A DNA stretch of 32,127 nucleotides from positions 1 through 32,127 of the forward strand of contig CACMWO010000007.1 in the NCBI GenBank assembly GCA_902617465.1. Reading direction: 5' to 3'. Under the pieces are notes generated by a model. It was not told where the DNA came from. It did no database searches and saw only the letters and a list, made by a program, of their open reading frames with translations. Origin of the DNA: an uncultured Alphaproteobacteria bacterium (GTDB taxonomy: Bacteria > Pseudomonadota > Alphaproteobacteria > HIMB59). Shown one piece after another: positions 8,832 through 17,505 of this stretch. Position 1 is the stretch's first letter. Every line of letters begins with the position of its first letter. The position numbers were made by a program, and so were the translations under genes.

Positions 8832-10112
8832 ATGAAAAAAATATTAACTTTTTTAATCCCTACTTTGCTTTTCTCTGGAGTTGCAAGTGCGGAAGTATCT
8901 GCTGAAACAGCCTTTGTATTTAATACATTTTTATTTGTTTTTAGTGGAGTCTTAGTGATGTTTATGGCATTAGGTTTTGCCATGTTAGAAGCTGGATTTG
9001 TTCGTAAAAAAAACACATCAGCAATTTTATTAAAAAATATAGCTTTATACTCAATTGCAGGAATAATGTTTTATCTAATCGGTTACAGTTTAATGTATGT
9101 AGATGTTTCAGGTTGGATAGGTTCATTAGGTGGTATGTTTTACGATACTGCTGATGATTTAACAGCTGCAACTGAAGAGGGTGGCTACTCTTTAGCATCA
9201 GATTGGTTCTTCCAAATGGTGTTCTGTGCTACAGCAATTTCAATCGTATCTGGTGCATGTGCTGAAAGAATTAAAGTATGGCCATTTATGATATTTGCAG
9301 CATTTATGACAGGAATTATTTATCCAATTTATGGTTCTTGGACCTGGGGCGGTGGATGGCTCACAGAAATGGGCTTTTCTGATTTTGCTGGATCTACAAT
9401 AGTTCACTCAGTTGGTGGATGGGCAGCTTTGACCGGCTGTTTAATTCTTGGTCCTAGAGCTGGAAAATATGGTGCAGATGGAAAGATCTCTCCAATCGCT
9501 GGTGCAAACATGCCTTTAGCGTGTCTTGGTACCTTCATCCTTTGGTTTGGATGGTTTGGATTTAACGGTGGATCTCAGTTAGCACTTGGTAGTGCCGCTG
9601 ATGCCTCTGCAATGTCAATTGTCGTTGTAAACACAAATATCGCTGCATGTGGCGGTGTCGTGGCTGCAATTATTTTATCACAGTTATTGTATAAAAAAAT
9701 TGATCTATCTATTGCATTGAATGGCGCTATAGCAGGTCTTGTTGCTATTACCGCAGGTCCAGATTTAAGCAACCACTTCTTATCTATGATTGTTGGTGCG
9801 ATAGGTGGTATCCTTTGTACTATTGCTATCCCAATGCTCGACAAAATGAAAATCGATGATGTTGTCGGTGCAATATCAGCACACTTAGTTGCAGGTATTT
9901 GGGGAACTCTGGCCGTAGGTATTTTTGGTAGCGGCGATTTCCTAGTGCAATTAATAGGAATTGTTGCTGCAGCAGTCTTAGTTGTACCTTTAAGCGGTGT
10001 TTTCTTTTATATTCTAAAAGGAACTGTAGGCTTAAGAGTATCAGAAGAGACAGAAGCATCTGGTTTAGATAGTGCTGAATTAACAACAGTCGCTTACCCA
10101 GAATTTAAATAA
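8832..10112 (+). CDS. amtB: Ammonium transporter
   Basis: LGFAMLEAGFVRKKNTSAILLKN, STIVHSVGGWAALTG, WFGWFGFNGGS, signal peptide; downstream of glnK. Confidence 0.96.
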   Translation: MKKILTFLIPTLLFSGVASAEVSAETAFVFNTFLFVFSGVLVMFMALGFAMLEAGFVRKKNTSAILLKNIALYSIAGIMFYLIGYSLMYVDVSGWIGSLGGMFYDTADDLTAATEEGGYSLASDWFFQMVFCATAISIVSGACAERIKVWPFMIFAAFMTGIIYPIYGSWTWGGGWLTEMGFSDFAGSTIVHSVGGWAALTGCLILGPRAGKYGADGKISPIAGANMPLACLGTFILWFGWFGFNGGSQLALGSAADASAMSIVVVNTNIAACGGVVAAIILSQLLYKKIDLSIALNGAIAGLVAITAGPDLSNHFLSMIVGAIGGILCTIAIPMLDKMKIDDVVGAISAHLVAGIWGTLAVGIFGSGDFLVQLIGIVAAAVLVVPLSGVFFYILKGTVGLRVSEETEASGLDSAELTTVAYPEFK

Positions 10113-10131
10113 TCTTATTTATAGTACTCCT

Positions 10132-10163
10132 AAAAAAGGGGCACATTATGTGCCCCTTTTTTT
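10132..10163. terminator. Bidirectional intrinsic terminator between amtB and convergent gpx
   Basis: AAAAAA-GGGGCACA-TTA-TGTGCCCC-TTTTTTT: 8-bp GC-rich stem with A/T tracts on both sides. Confidence 0.92.
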
Positions 10164-10686
10164 ATATTAACTCATCAATTAAACTTGTAATTTTTGAACT
10201 GTCAGGTTTGGTCATAGAGGACCAACTTTTAACTAATTGACCCTCTCCATCAAAGAGATACTTATAAAAATTCCACTTAGGAGTTTCGTTATACTCTGAT
10301 GTCATCCAACTGTATATCGGATGGGCATTTTCACCAACAACACTAATAATTTCTGATATAATAAATTTGGTTTCATAATTAACTAAACAAAATTCTTTAA
10401 CTTCCTCATTATTACTTAGCTCTTGATGAAAACTATCAGAAGGAGTTCCAATAATTACTAAATTCTTTTCAAAATACTCACGGTGAAGATTGGATAAATT
10501 AGCGTATTGTTTTGTGAAACCACATCTACTAGCCGTATTTACAAGAAGAATGGGTTTACCTTTAAATTTATCAAGATTAACTGTATTTCCATCAATATCT
10601 TGAATACTAAAGTTATATAAGTTTTTCGCCATAATGCTCCCTATGCTTGTGAGTAAAATACTCAAAGTTATCAAGAAAATTCTCAT
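10162..10686 (-). CDS. Exported glutathione peroxidase-like protein
   Basis: Signal peptide MRIFLITLSILLTSIGSIMA; NTASRCGFTKQYANLSNL; WNFYKYLFDGEGQLVKSW. Confidence 0.9.
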   Translation of the reverse strand: MRIFLITLSILLTSIGSIMAKNLYNFSIQDIDGNTVNLDKFKGKPILLVNTASRCGFTKQYANLSNLHREYFEKNLVIIGTPSDSFHQELSNNEEVKEFCLVNYETKFIISEIISVVGENAHPIYSWMTSEYNETPKWNFYKYLFDGEGQLVKSWSSMTKPDSSKITSLIDELI

Positions 10687-10726
10687 GAAAATATATACTT
10701 ACTTAAAATTATCTGGATTTATAGAT

Positions 10727-11332
10727 TTAAACTTTTGGTAAACCTAAAACTTCATTTTTTTTGATGTATTCGTCTTTGTAGGGAGGCCTGCTAAATACCT
10801 CTTTAATCATAGGTTTAAAAAAATCTAGATCTTTATTTTCATATTCGGGATCAAAAGATTTTTGATCCCATCTTTCACAGAAATCTGCACAAGTTTTGAA
10901 ATAAATATTATCTTTAAATTTATCCCTAGCATTTTTATCCCATCCATAATGATGAGCATAGTAGATCATTTGAAAAATTCCATGATGCTCAATCACCCAT
11001 GTTATTTCATCTCTTACATAAGGTCTTATAACTTCAGCAGAAAACCTATCGTGATTTTGAGGGGCGAGTCCATCTCCAATATCATGAAGTAAGGCACCAA
11101 CAATCCAATCAATGTCAGCTCCATCATTATACGCTCTAGTAGCTGATTGGAGACCATGATCTAATCTTGTTATCTTGTAACCCTCCATAGTATTTTTTCC
11201 TTGTCTTGTAAGCTCTTCAATTATTCTTTCATATGTCAAAGAAACATACTTTTCCTCATATTTTTGGAGCAATAGATAATCTTCTTTATCTCCATCTTTC
11301 ATATGTTTAAATTTTACATTTTTCTCAGTCAT
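10727..11332 (-). CDS. tmpB: HD-domain oxygenase of the PhnZ/TmpB type (putative hydroxy-TMAEP oxygenase)
   Basis: LDHGLQSATRA, LLHDIGDGLAPQNHDRFSAEVIRPYV, EHHGIFQ, CADFCERWDQKSFDP; 4-nt overlap with upstream TmpA-like gene. Confidence 0.72.
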   Translation of the reverse strand: MTEKNVKFKHMKDGDKEDYLLLQKYEEKYVSLTYERIIEELTRQGKNTMEGYKITRLDHGLQSATRAYNDGADIDWIVGALLHDIGDGLAPQNHDRFSAEVIRPYVRDEITWVIEHHGIFQMIYYAHHYGWDKNARDKFKDNIYFKTCADFCERWDQKSFDPEYENKDLDFFKPMIKEVFSRPPYKDEYIKKNEVLGLPKV

Positions 11333-12453
11333 AAATTTGTCTCACTTAGATGATATTTTTCATGTAAATGTCTCAATTTTCCGTCAGTTGAATCAAATTC
11401 TAGATAACAACCTTGCAAATGTCTAGCTCCCTCACTCGAGTCATAAGAGGTTCTTCCATGAAGAAGTCTATGGTTGTCAAACATCATTACATCTCCTGGT
11501 AAGAGCTTAAATTTTATCTCGAAGTCAGTTGAAGTGTATAAGTCTCCTAATAATTTTCTCGCTTTATAAAAACTCTCTAGTTTTTCATTTTCTAAAGGTG
11601 GCACGTAATCAACTCTAGTACTATATCTGACTTGCTTATAGTCCCCATCCTTGTCTAATTCAATTAACTCTCCCCAATTTTCTAAAATTATATCTTTATC
11701 TTGAAATCGGTAACGTAAATTTGTTTTGGTTAAAGACTCAAATGCTTCTGGCTCATTTAATTTAATATATTCTGCAACTGAAAAACCATCAACAAGAGTA
11801 GAAAAACCACCACTTACTTCGTTTTTTAGACAGTGCAAGAACTGTATCCCAGGTGCTTCTGGTTTTCTGTAAGGGTTATCAGTATGAGGCGGTAATGCAA
11901 TAGGTTTATAGGCTAAGTCATTTGGATTTGGTTTAGACATTACATCAAAAAATTCTCCAAAATTTGTGACCTTAACTGGGCCTATTGAATTTACAAATTT
12001 TAATAAATACTTACTTTCAGTTGGTACATTTTTAATAATAACAAATCCATATTTATAAAAATCCATAAGAAGATTATACATAGACTCTTTTTTAACCATA
12101 TCTACTTCAAAAATAGCCTGAGGTATAACTTCTAGTTGAGAATTCCATAAAATTCTTTTTGGTAAGGGTCCTCTTTTATTTTTTTCTCCATCCATTTCAA
12201 TCAAAAGATCATTTAAACGATATTGACCTTTTGCTCCATCATTAAATTCAACATCAAGTTTGAGATCTGATAATTTGCAACTTATAATTTTTAATTTTAG
12301 GTCAATAGAGGATGGCTCATATAATCTTTGATTTGTATCTAAATCAAAATACTTTTCACCCGGTAGTCTCTCTCTTAACCAAATGGGATGCAAATGAAAT
12401 GTCTTATTTTGATGAATTATCTTAATAGTATTGTTTTCAAAATGAAAATCCAT
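11329..12453 (-). CDS. tmpA: Fe(II)/2OG dioxygenase of the gamma-butyrobetaine hydroxylase/TmpA family
   Basis: PHTDNPYRKPEAPGIQFLHC (HxD), GGFSTLVDGF, FDNHRLLHGRTSY (distal His); partner HD oxygenase overlaps the stop codon. Confidence 0.72.
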   Translation of the reverse strand: MDFHFENNTIKIIHQNKTFHLHPIWLRERLPGEKYFDLDTNQRLYEPSSIDLKLKIISCKLSDLKLDVEFNDGAKGQYRLNDLLIEMDGEKNKRGPLPKRILWNSQLEVIPQAIFEVDMVKKESMYNLLMDFYKYGFVIIKNVPTESKYLLKFVNSIGPVKVTNFGEFFDVMSKPNPNDLAYKPIALPPHTDNPYRKPEAPGIQFLHCLKNEVSGGFSTLVDGFSVAEYIKLNEPEAFESLTKTNLRYRFQDKDIILENWGELIELDKDGDYKQVRYSTRVDYVPPLENEKLESFYKARKLLGDLYTSTDFEIKFKLLPGDVMMFDNHRLLHGRTSYDSSEGARHLQGCYLEFDSTDGKLRHLHEKYHLSETNL

Positions 12454-12504
12454 AATTCAAGCCCCAAGTATTAATAATTAAATATTTTGCTAAATTTAAT
12501 TAAT

Positions 12505-12510
12505 TGTCAA
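12505..12510 (-). promoter_or_regulatory. Candidate -35 box (TTGACA) of an internal promoter for tmpAB
   Basis: Minus-strand TTGACA in the 65-bp ridA-tmpA gap, about 50 nt upstream of tmpA start; -10 is weak. Confidence 0.35.
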
Positions 12511-12518
12511 TTAAGAAA

Positions 12519-12983
12519 TTAACTCTTGATTTTAAATATTGCCTCAATTTCTACCGTAAAACCTAGAGGTAAAGAATTAACTCCTACTGCAGCTCGAGCA
12601 TGAATACCAGTCTCGCCAAAAATATCTTTCATCATATTTGAGCAACCATTGATTACTAAAGGTTGCTGTGTGAAGCTCTCAATACAATTTACAAAACCTG
12701 TCAATTTTATTAATTGGTCTACTCTATTAATTGATCCTATTTCATTTTTTAAAGCAGATAATATAGCTAATCCACATAGCCTAGCGTGATTTTGAGCAGT
12801 CTCTAAATCAACATCAGCCCCAACTTTTCCTTTTGCAAAAGAACCATCCTCAAGTAATGGACCTTGACCAGATATATATGCAATATTATCAACAATAACG
12901 CAGGGTTTATAACTCCCTGCAGGTTTGGCAGGTTTTGGTATTAAAAGACCTAATTCAGCTATCTTGGCTTCGAAATCCATCAA
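12519..12983 (-). CDS. RidA/YjgF-family protein
   Basis: IAYISGQGPLLEDGS, ARAAVGVNSLPLGFTVEIEAIF with family Arg and EIEAI. Confidence 0.9.
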   Translation of the reverse strand: MMDFEAKIAELGLLIPKPAKPAGSYKPCVIVDNIAYISGQGPLLEDGSFAKGKVGADVDLETAQNHARLCGLAILSALKNEIGSINRVDQLIKLTGFVNCIESFTQQPLVINGCSNMMKDIFGETGIHARAAVGVNSLPLGFTVEIEAIFKIKS

Positions 12984-12991
12984 TTAAAAAA

Positions 12992-14245
12992 TTACTCTTT
13001 TTCATCAATTTTACTAATCATTTGTTCAGTAGCAGTTTGCATTCCTATTGCGGAAGTAGTGCGTGGCACAATCATTGTTGGTGTATTTTCATCGTAAATT
13101 TCACTTGTTCGTCCAACCCTAATTCTTTGATAGGTAAATAAGCCCAAAAATACGTAAACAATTGTACAATAATAAAAAAGTCCATAGGCATTAAAATACG
13201 CCATAAATACAGATACTAAAATTGGCCCTAAAACTAAACCTAAAGCATGAACTAATGTAAGAGTTGAACTAGCAGAAACAACCTCATCCTTTTCTAAAAA
13301 ATCATTTAGGTGAGAAATAACAACCGCGTAGTAAGGGAGAGATACAGCTGAATGTATGCCAACGAATAAAAGAAGTATATTAAATGAAAAAGTTCCAAAA
13401 ATAATTACACAAATAGATGAAGCTAAAGCAATGATATTTAATATCAGTAAAATTATTCTCCTATCAAATGTATCCGATAATTTACCAATCGGATATTGAA
13501 ATAAAGCTCCGATGAAAGTATTTACAAAAACAAGTATTGAAATTTGAAAAATACTTAAGCCTAACTTAGCTCCAAAAACTGCAATTAATCCAAATGATGC
13601 TCCATAAATCATACCAATACCAAAAGAACCGATAAAGGACATCGGAGAATTTTTATATAGATCTTTTAGAGATATGAACTTAGGTGTAGAAAATTCTGGT
13701 GCTGATTTTTTAGTAAGCAAAATTGGAACTAAAGCAAAAGAAATTAACAAAGATGTTAAAATATATAAGTGTGCCTCAGTAGTCTCTTTTAGATTTATTA
13801 GCAAACCACCCCCACTAGTTGAGAAATATAAAATTACCATGTAAAGCCCAATAAGTTTCCCCCTTGTTTTATTATCAGCACGATCATTTAGCCAACTTTC
13901 ACAAACGATATATATTGCTGCCAATGAGAACCCTGTCAGTAATCTTAAAAAAAACCAAAAATATGGGTTAACATAAATCCAATGAAATAAAATCGTAATG
14001 GAAGCAATTGATGCAAATGCTGCAAAAACTCTTATATGCCCAACATTTTTAATAATTTTAGGACAAATATATGAGCTTGCTAGAAAGCCTATAAAATAAC
14101 CTGTAAAGACATATCCAATTTCAAAATCGGAAAAATTAAATAATACTGCATTAATATTTAACAAGGTTCCTTGCAAAGAATGTGCAAGCATAATAAATCC
14201 AAAACCTGCAAATAGAGCCCAAGAACTATAAACGATATTTAACAC
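12992..14245 (-). CDS. MFS transporter (YcaD-like)
   Basis: 12-TM pattern; GYVFTGYFIGFLASSY, CESWLNDRADNKTRGKLIGLY, ALFQYPIGKLSDTFDRR. Confidence 0.88.
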   Translation of the reverse strand: MLNIVYSSWALFAGFGFIMLAHSLQGTLLNINAVLFNFSDFEIGYVFTGYFIGFLASSYICPKIIKNVGHIRVFAAFASIASITILFHWIYVNPYFWFFLRLLTGFSLAAIYIVCESWLNDRADNKTRGKLIGLYMVILYFSTSGGGLLINLKETTEAHLYILTSLLISFALVPILLTKKSAPEFSTPKFISLKDLYKNSPMSFIGSFGIGMIYGASFGLIAVFGAKLGLSIFQISILVFVNTFIGALFQYPIGKLSDTFDRRIILLILNIIALASSICVIIFGTFSFNILLLFVGIHSAVSLPYYAVVISHLNDFLEKDEVVSASSTLTLVHALGLVLGPILVSVFMAYFNAYGLFYYCTIVYVFLGLFTYQRIRVGRTSEIYDENTPTMIVPRTTSAIGMQTATEQMISKIDEKE

Positions 14246-14283
14246 CCGAGACTATTTAAACTTTTAGTTTAAAAAAGCAATTA

Positions 14284-15387
14284 TTATTTATTGAAGGGGA
14301 GGCTCGTCATTACAGACTCAACCTCTTCGCCATCAACAAGAAGTGTCTGTTTTTTTTCTAAACTTTGATATTGGGTTTGTACCATCGCTATTCCAAGACA
14401 ACAGCCAAAATCTGGACTAAAGCATGCGGCCCTTAGTTCACCTATTATATTAGTACCAATTTTTAAAGGTAACGCTTTTGTAATTTCAATTTTATCTAGT
14501 TTGAGTTTTAAACCAACTAAAGATCTCCTGACTCCCTCTTTGTGCTGTTTTTCTAACTCCGCTTTTCCTAAATAATCTATTTTGGGATTGAAAGAAACAA
14601 AAGAACCCAAACCACATTCTAGTGGGGTATCATCCATATTCATATCATTTCCAAATGATAATAGACCACCTTCTATCCTTTCAATTAAATTTGGACAACC
14701 TGGTCTTACATCTAAATCTTCACCTTTAGACATAAGGGTATCATAAAGATCTAGGCCGATTTCATCATGATCTACATAAATTTCAAATCCACCCTGTTTG
14801 GACCAACCTGATCTCGCAATTAAAAATTTATGATTTTGAAAATCAAATTTTTTGAAATTGAAAAATTTTAATTTATCTATGTCTTTAAACACTCTTGACA
14901 TAAGCTCAAATGATTTTGGTCCCTGAACAGCAAGAATGTTAACATTAGGTTCAGTAATCTCAACGTCAAGGTTCATACCAATTGCAATTCCTTTTGCATA
15001 AAGAAGCACATCTGTATCTGCTATTGATAGCCACCATGTTTTTTCACCAACTTTCATTATCAGTGGATCATTAATAATTTTACCTTTGTCATCAATAATT
15101 GGAGCGTAATAGCAAAGATAATCTTTTGCCTCAGATAAATCTCTACACGTAATTAATTGTGTAAGTTTAGCTGCATCAGGTCCATGAATTTGAACTTGTC
15201 TCTCGCCAGATACATCCCAAAGTTGAACATTTTTTTTTAGGTGCCTACTATCTTCCTCTATACCTTTAAAAGATGCAGGTAAAAGCATGTGATTATAAAC
15301 TGTGTATGATTGTACACCATATTCCTCAATTCTTTTGGTGTAAGGGGTAGAGCGAAGTCTCGCACTTTTAGCAATTAAGTGGGTCAT
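14284..15387 (-). CDS. dmdA: DMSP demethylase (GcvT-fold)
   Basis: RSTPYTKRIEEYGVQSYTVYNHMLLP, QLWDVSGERQVQIHGPDAAKL, QLITCRDLSEAK, LAVQGPKSFELM, IARSGWSKQGGFEIYV, GCPNLIERIEGGLLSFGNDM, GELRAACFSP closely match the SAR11 DmdA sequence as I remember it. Confidence 0.88.
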   Translation of the reverse strand: MTHLIAKSARLRSTPYTKRIEEYGVQSYTVYNHMLLPASFKGIEEDSRHLKKNVQLWDVSGERQVQIHGPDAAKLTQLITCRDLSEAKDYLCYYAPIIDDKGKIINDPLIMKVGEKTWWLSIADTDVLLYAKGIAIGMNLDVEITEPNVNILAVQGPKSFELMSRVFKDIDKLKFFNFKKFDFQNHKFLIARSGWSKQGGFEIYVDHDEIGLDLYDTLMSKGEDLDVRPGCPNLIERIEGGLLSFGNDMNMDDTPLECGLGSFVSFNPKIDYLGKAELEKQHKEGVRRSLVGLKLKLDKIEITKALPLKIGTNIIGELRAACFSPDFGCCLGIAMVQTQYQSLEKKQTLLVDGEEVESVMTSLPFNK

Positions 15388-15439
15388 AAAATTCAGTGTA
15401 GTTAATATGTATTCTTGCTACAAAGCAATGATATTATTT

Positions 15440-16498
15440 CTATAAGACATTTAGCCCTAAAATAAATATTAAGAATGTTACTGATACAAAAGATACAAAG
15501 CTAAAAGTCATACCAATTAATATAGCAGCATACCCTTGATTAAAGATTTTTCTCAAATCAATAGAGGCACCAAGGGCTGTAAGAGCTAGGCCAAATAGAA
15601 TTGAAATTAATTTTTCAAGTATTACTAAAAATTCTATCCATTTCTCATTATCAAAAAAGTATAAGTCCATAAATGAGCGAAAGGTTGCAAATAAAATAAA
15701 ACCCACTACAAAAAGCGGAATTGAATTAAATATTCTAACAAAGATAGATTGACTTTTATTTTTATTATTTTTCGAACTTTTATTAAAAAAAATTAATATC
15801 GGTATCAAAGCTAAAAGAAATAAATTTCTAATTATTTTTGTTATTGTAGCGATTTCTAAAGTCTTTTGATTTGGATGTAAATCACTATGAACCATAGCAG
15901 CTGCTAAAACTTGACTTGTATCATGAATACTAACGCCTAAAAAAATGCCTTTAGCTAAGTCTGTCAAAAAAAATAACTCCACAAAAAAAGGATATGTTAA
16001 TACAGCTATACTTCCCCATAAAACCACTATTAGTATAGCCACGGCTACTTCTTGATCCTTTGATTTTAATATAGTTGAGGAAGCCATAATAGCTGTGACA
16101 CCACAAATGGATGTACCGATTGCTAATAATTTTGATATGCCTTTTTGAGTTGGCCAAAATTTTTTAATAAAAAAATATGTAAGAAAAATGGATAATATTG
16201 TAATTATTATGACAAATATAGACTCTATACTGACTCTCCATAACTGAATCAAACTTATCTTTATACCTAATAAAACAATTGCTAATTGAAGTATATTTTT
16301 CTTAATAAATTCTCGACCTTCAACAATATTAGAAGATATGGAGAATATATTAAAAAAAAATATTCCCAAAATGAGTGATAGAAGACTTAATGGCAATAAT
16401 GGTATGTTAAAGACATATTCTAAGGGCTGCTTTAAAAATATTGCTAGTAGGTAGATAAAAGTTATGAAAAATACACCAATTAGACTTTTATTTAACAT
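15440..16498 (-). CDS. YeiH/UPF0324-family putative (sulfate) exporter
   Basis: About 10 TM; LLGIKISLIQLW, AIGTSICGVTAIMASSTILKSKDQEVAVAI, GVSIHDTSQVLAAAM. Confidence 0.87.
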   Translation of the reverse strand: MLNKSLIGVFFITFIYLLAIFLKQPLEYVFNIPLLPLSLLSLILGIFFFNIFSISSNIVEGREFIKKNILQLAIVLLGIKISLIQLWRVSIESIFVIIITILSIFLTYFFIKKFWPTQKGISKLLAIGTSICGVTAIMASSTILKSKDQEVAVAILIVVLWGSIAVLTYPFFVELFFLTDLAKGIFLGVSIHDTSQVLAAAMVHSDLHPNQKTLEIATITKIIRNLFLLALIPILIFFNKSSKNNKNKSQSIFVRIFNSIPLFVVGFILFATFRSFMDLYFFDNEKWIEFLVILEKLISILFGLALTALGASIDLRKIFNQGYAAILIGMTFSFVSFVSVTFLIFILGLNVL

Positions 16499-16558
16499 AT
16501 TGATTAATTAATAAAAATGTAAGCTAAAGTTTTTATAGGTAATAACTTAATTTCTAAT

Positions 16559-17449
16559 TTATTCTCTTGAGCCACTTCTATGCTGCTGAATACGATGACC
16601 AAATGATTGGGAAACTCTGTCAAAAATAATAGCCAATGCAACAATTGCTAAACCATTAAATAAACCCATAGCAAAGTATTGATTAGTAATTGCTTTTAAA
16701 ACGGGTTGACCAAGTCCCTTAACTCCAATCATTGATGCAATCACAACCATTGCTAAAGCCATCATGATTGTTTGATTAATTCCTGCAAATATTGTTGGAA
16801 GCGCTAAAGGTAATTGTACTTGAAACAATTTTTGTCTTGGATTGGCACCAAAAGCATCAGCAGCTTCCAAAACTTCTTTATCAACTTCTCTTATACCTAA
16901 GTTTGTAAGTCTAATAATAGGTGGGATCGCATATATTACCACAGCTAAAAGCCCGGGAATTTTTCCTATACCCAACAACATAACCACGGGTATTAAATAT
17001 ACGAAGCTTGGCATTGTTTGCATGACGTCTAGTATTGGTGTGCAAATTCTTTGAGCACGTTCTGATTTTGCCATAAGCACACCAACAGGTATTCCAATTC
17101 CAATTGAAAGCATGGTGCAAACTCCAATAATACTAACCGTAGACATTGTGTCTTCCCACATCCCAAATATTCCTATAAGCAAAAATGCAAATAATGAACC
17201 AATGGTTACAGATATTTTTCTACTACCAAAATAAATTACAGCCAAAAAACATATTAATACAATTGGCCAAGGCGAATTTTGTAATAATTTTTCAAACCAA
17301 ACTAGGAAATATAAGACGGGATCAAATACTGCTTCTATTGCATCACCATATTCTCTTGAAAAAGCCCGATAAGATGCATCAAAACCTTTTTTGATAAATC
17401 TAAGTGTTTCTCTGCTAAGTTCGGGAAACTCTGATAGGAAATCTTCCAT
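16559..17449 (-). CDS. Betaine/DMSP-type ABC transporter permease (ProW/DmpW-like)
   Basis: GIGIPVGVLMAKSERAQRICTPILDVMQTMPSFVYLIPVVMLLGIGKIPGLLAVVIYAIPPIIRLTNLGIREV; EAA loop ADAFGANPRQKLFQVQLPLALPTI. Confidence 0.93.
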   Translation of the reverse strand: MEDFLSEFPELSRETLRFIKKGFDASYRAFSREYGDAIEAVFDPVLYFLVWFEKLLQNSPWPIVLICFLAVIYFGSRKISVTIGSLFAFLLIGIFGMWEDTMSTVSIIGVCTMLSIGIGIPVGVLMAKSERAQRICTPILDVMQTMPSFVYLIPVVMLLGIGKIPGLLAVVIYAIPPIIRLTNLGIREVDKEVLEAADAFGANPRQKLFQVQLPLALPTIFAGINQTIMMALAMVVIASMIGVKGLGQPVLKAITNQYFAMGLFNGLAIVALAIIFDRVSQSFGHRIQQHRSGSRE

Positions 17450-17462
17450 TTAATTGATATTT

Positions 17463-17487
17463 AGAGGCGGGCTTTAAGCCCACCTCT
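17463..17487 (-). promoter_or_regulatory. Intercistronic hairpin between proX and proW
   Basis: Minus strand A-GAGGTGGGC-TTAAA-GCCCGCCTC-T: fully paired allowing one U-G wobble; no U-tract downstream. Confidence 0.7.
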
Positions 17488-17505
17488 TTTAGTAAAATTT
17501 TATAA

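Noticed and set aside
8603-9198. Minus ORFs of 137 and 78 aa opposite glnK/amtB
   Set aside because: Composition looks like a shadow of the conserved plus-strand genes, with no domain or signal.
9575-10086. Minus ORFs of 89 and 86 aa opposite amtB
   Set aside because: Shadow ORFs of amtB; not independent genes.
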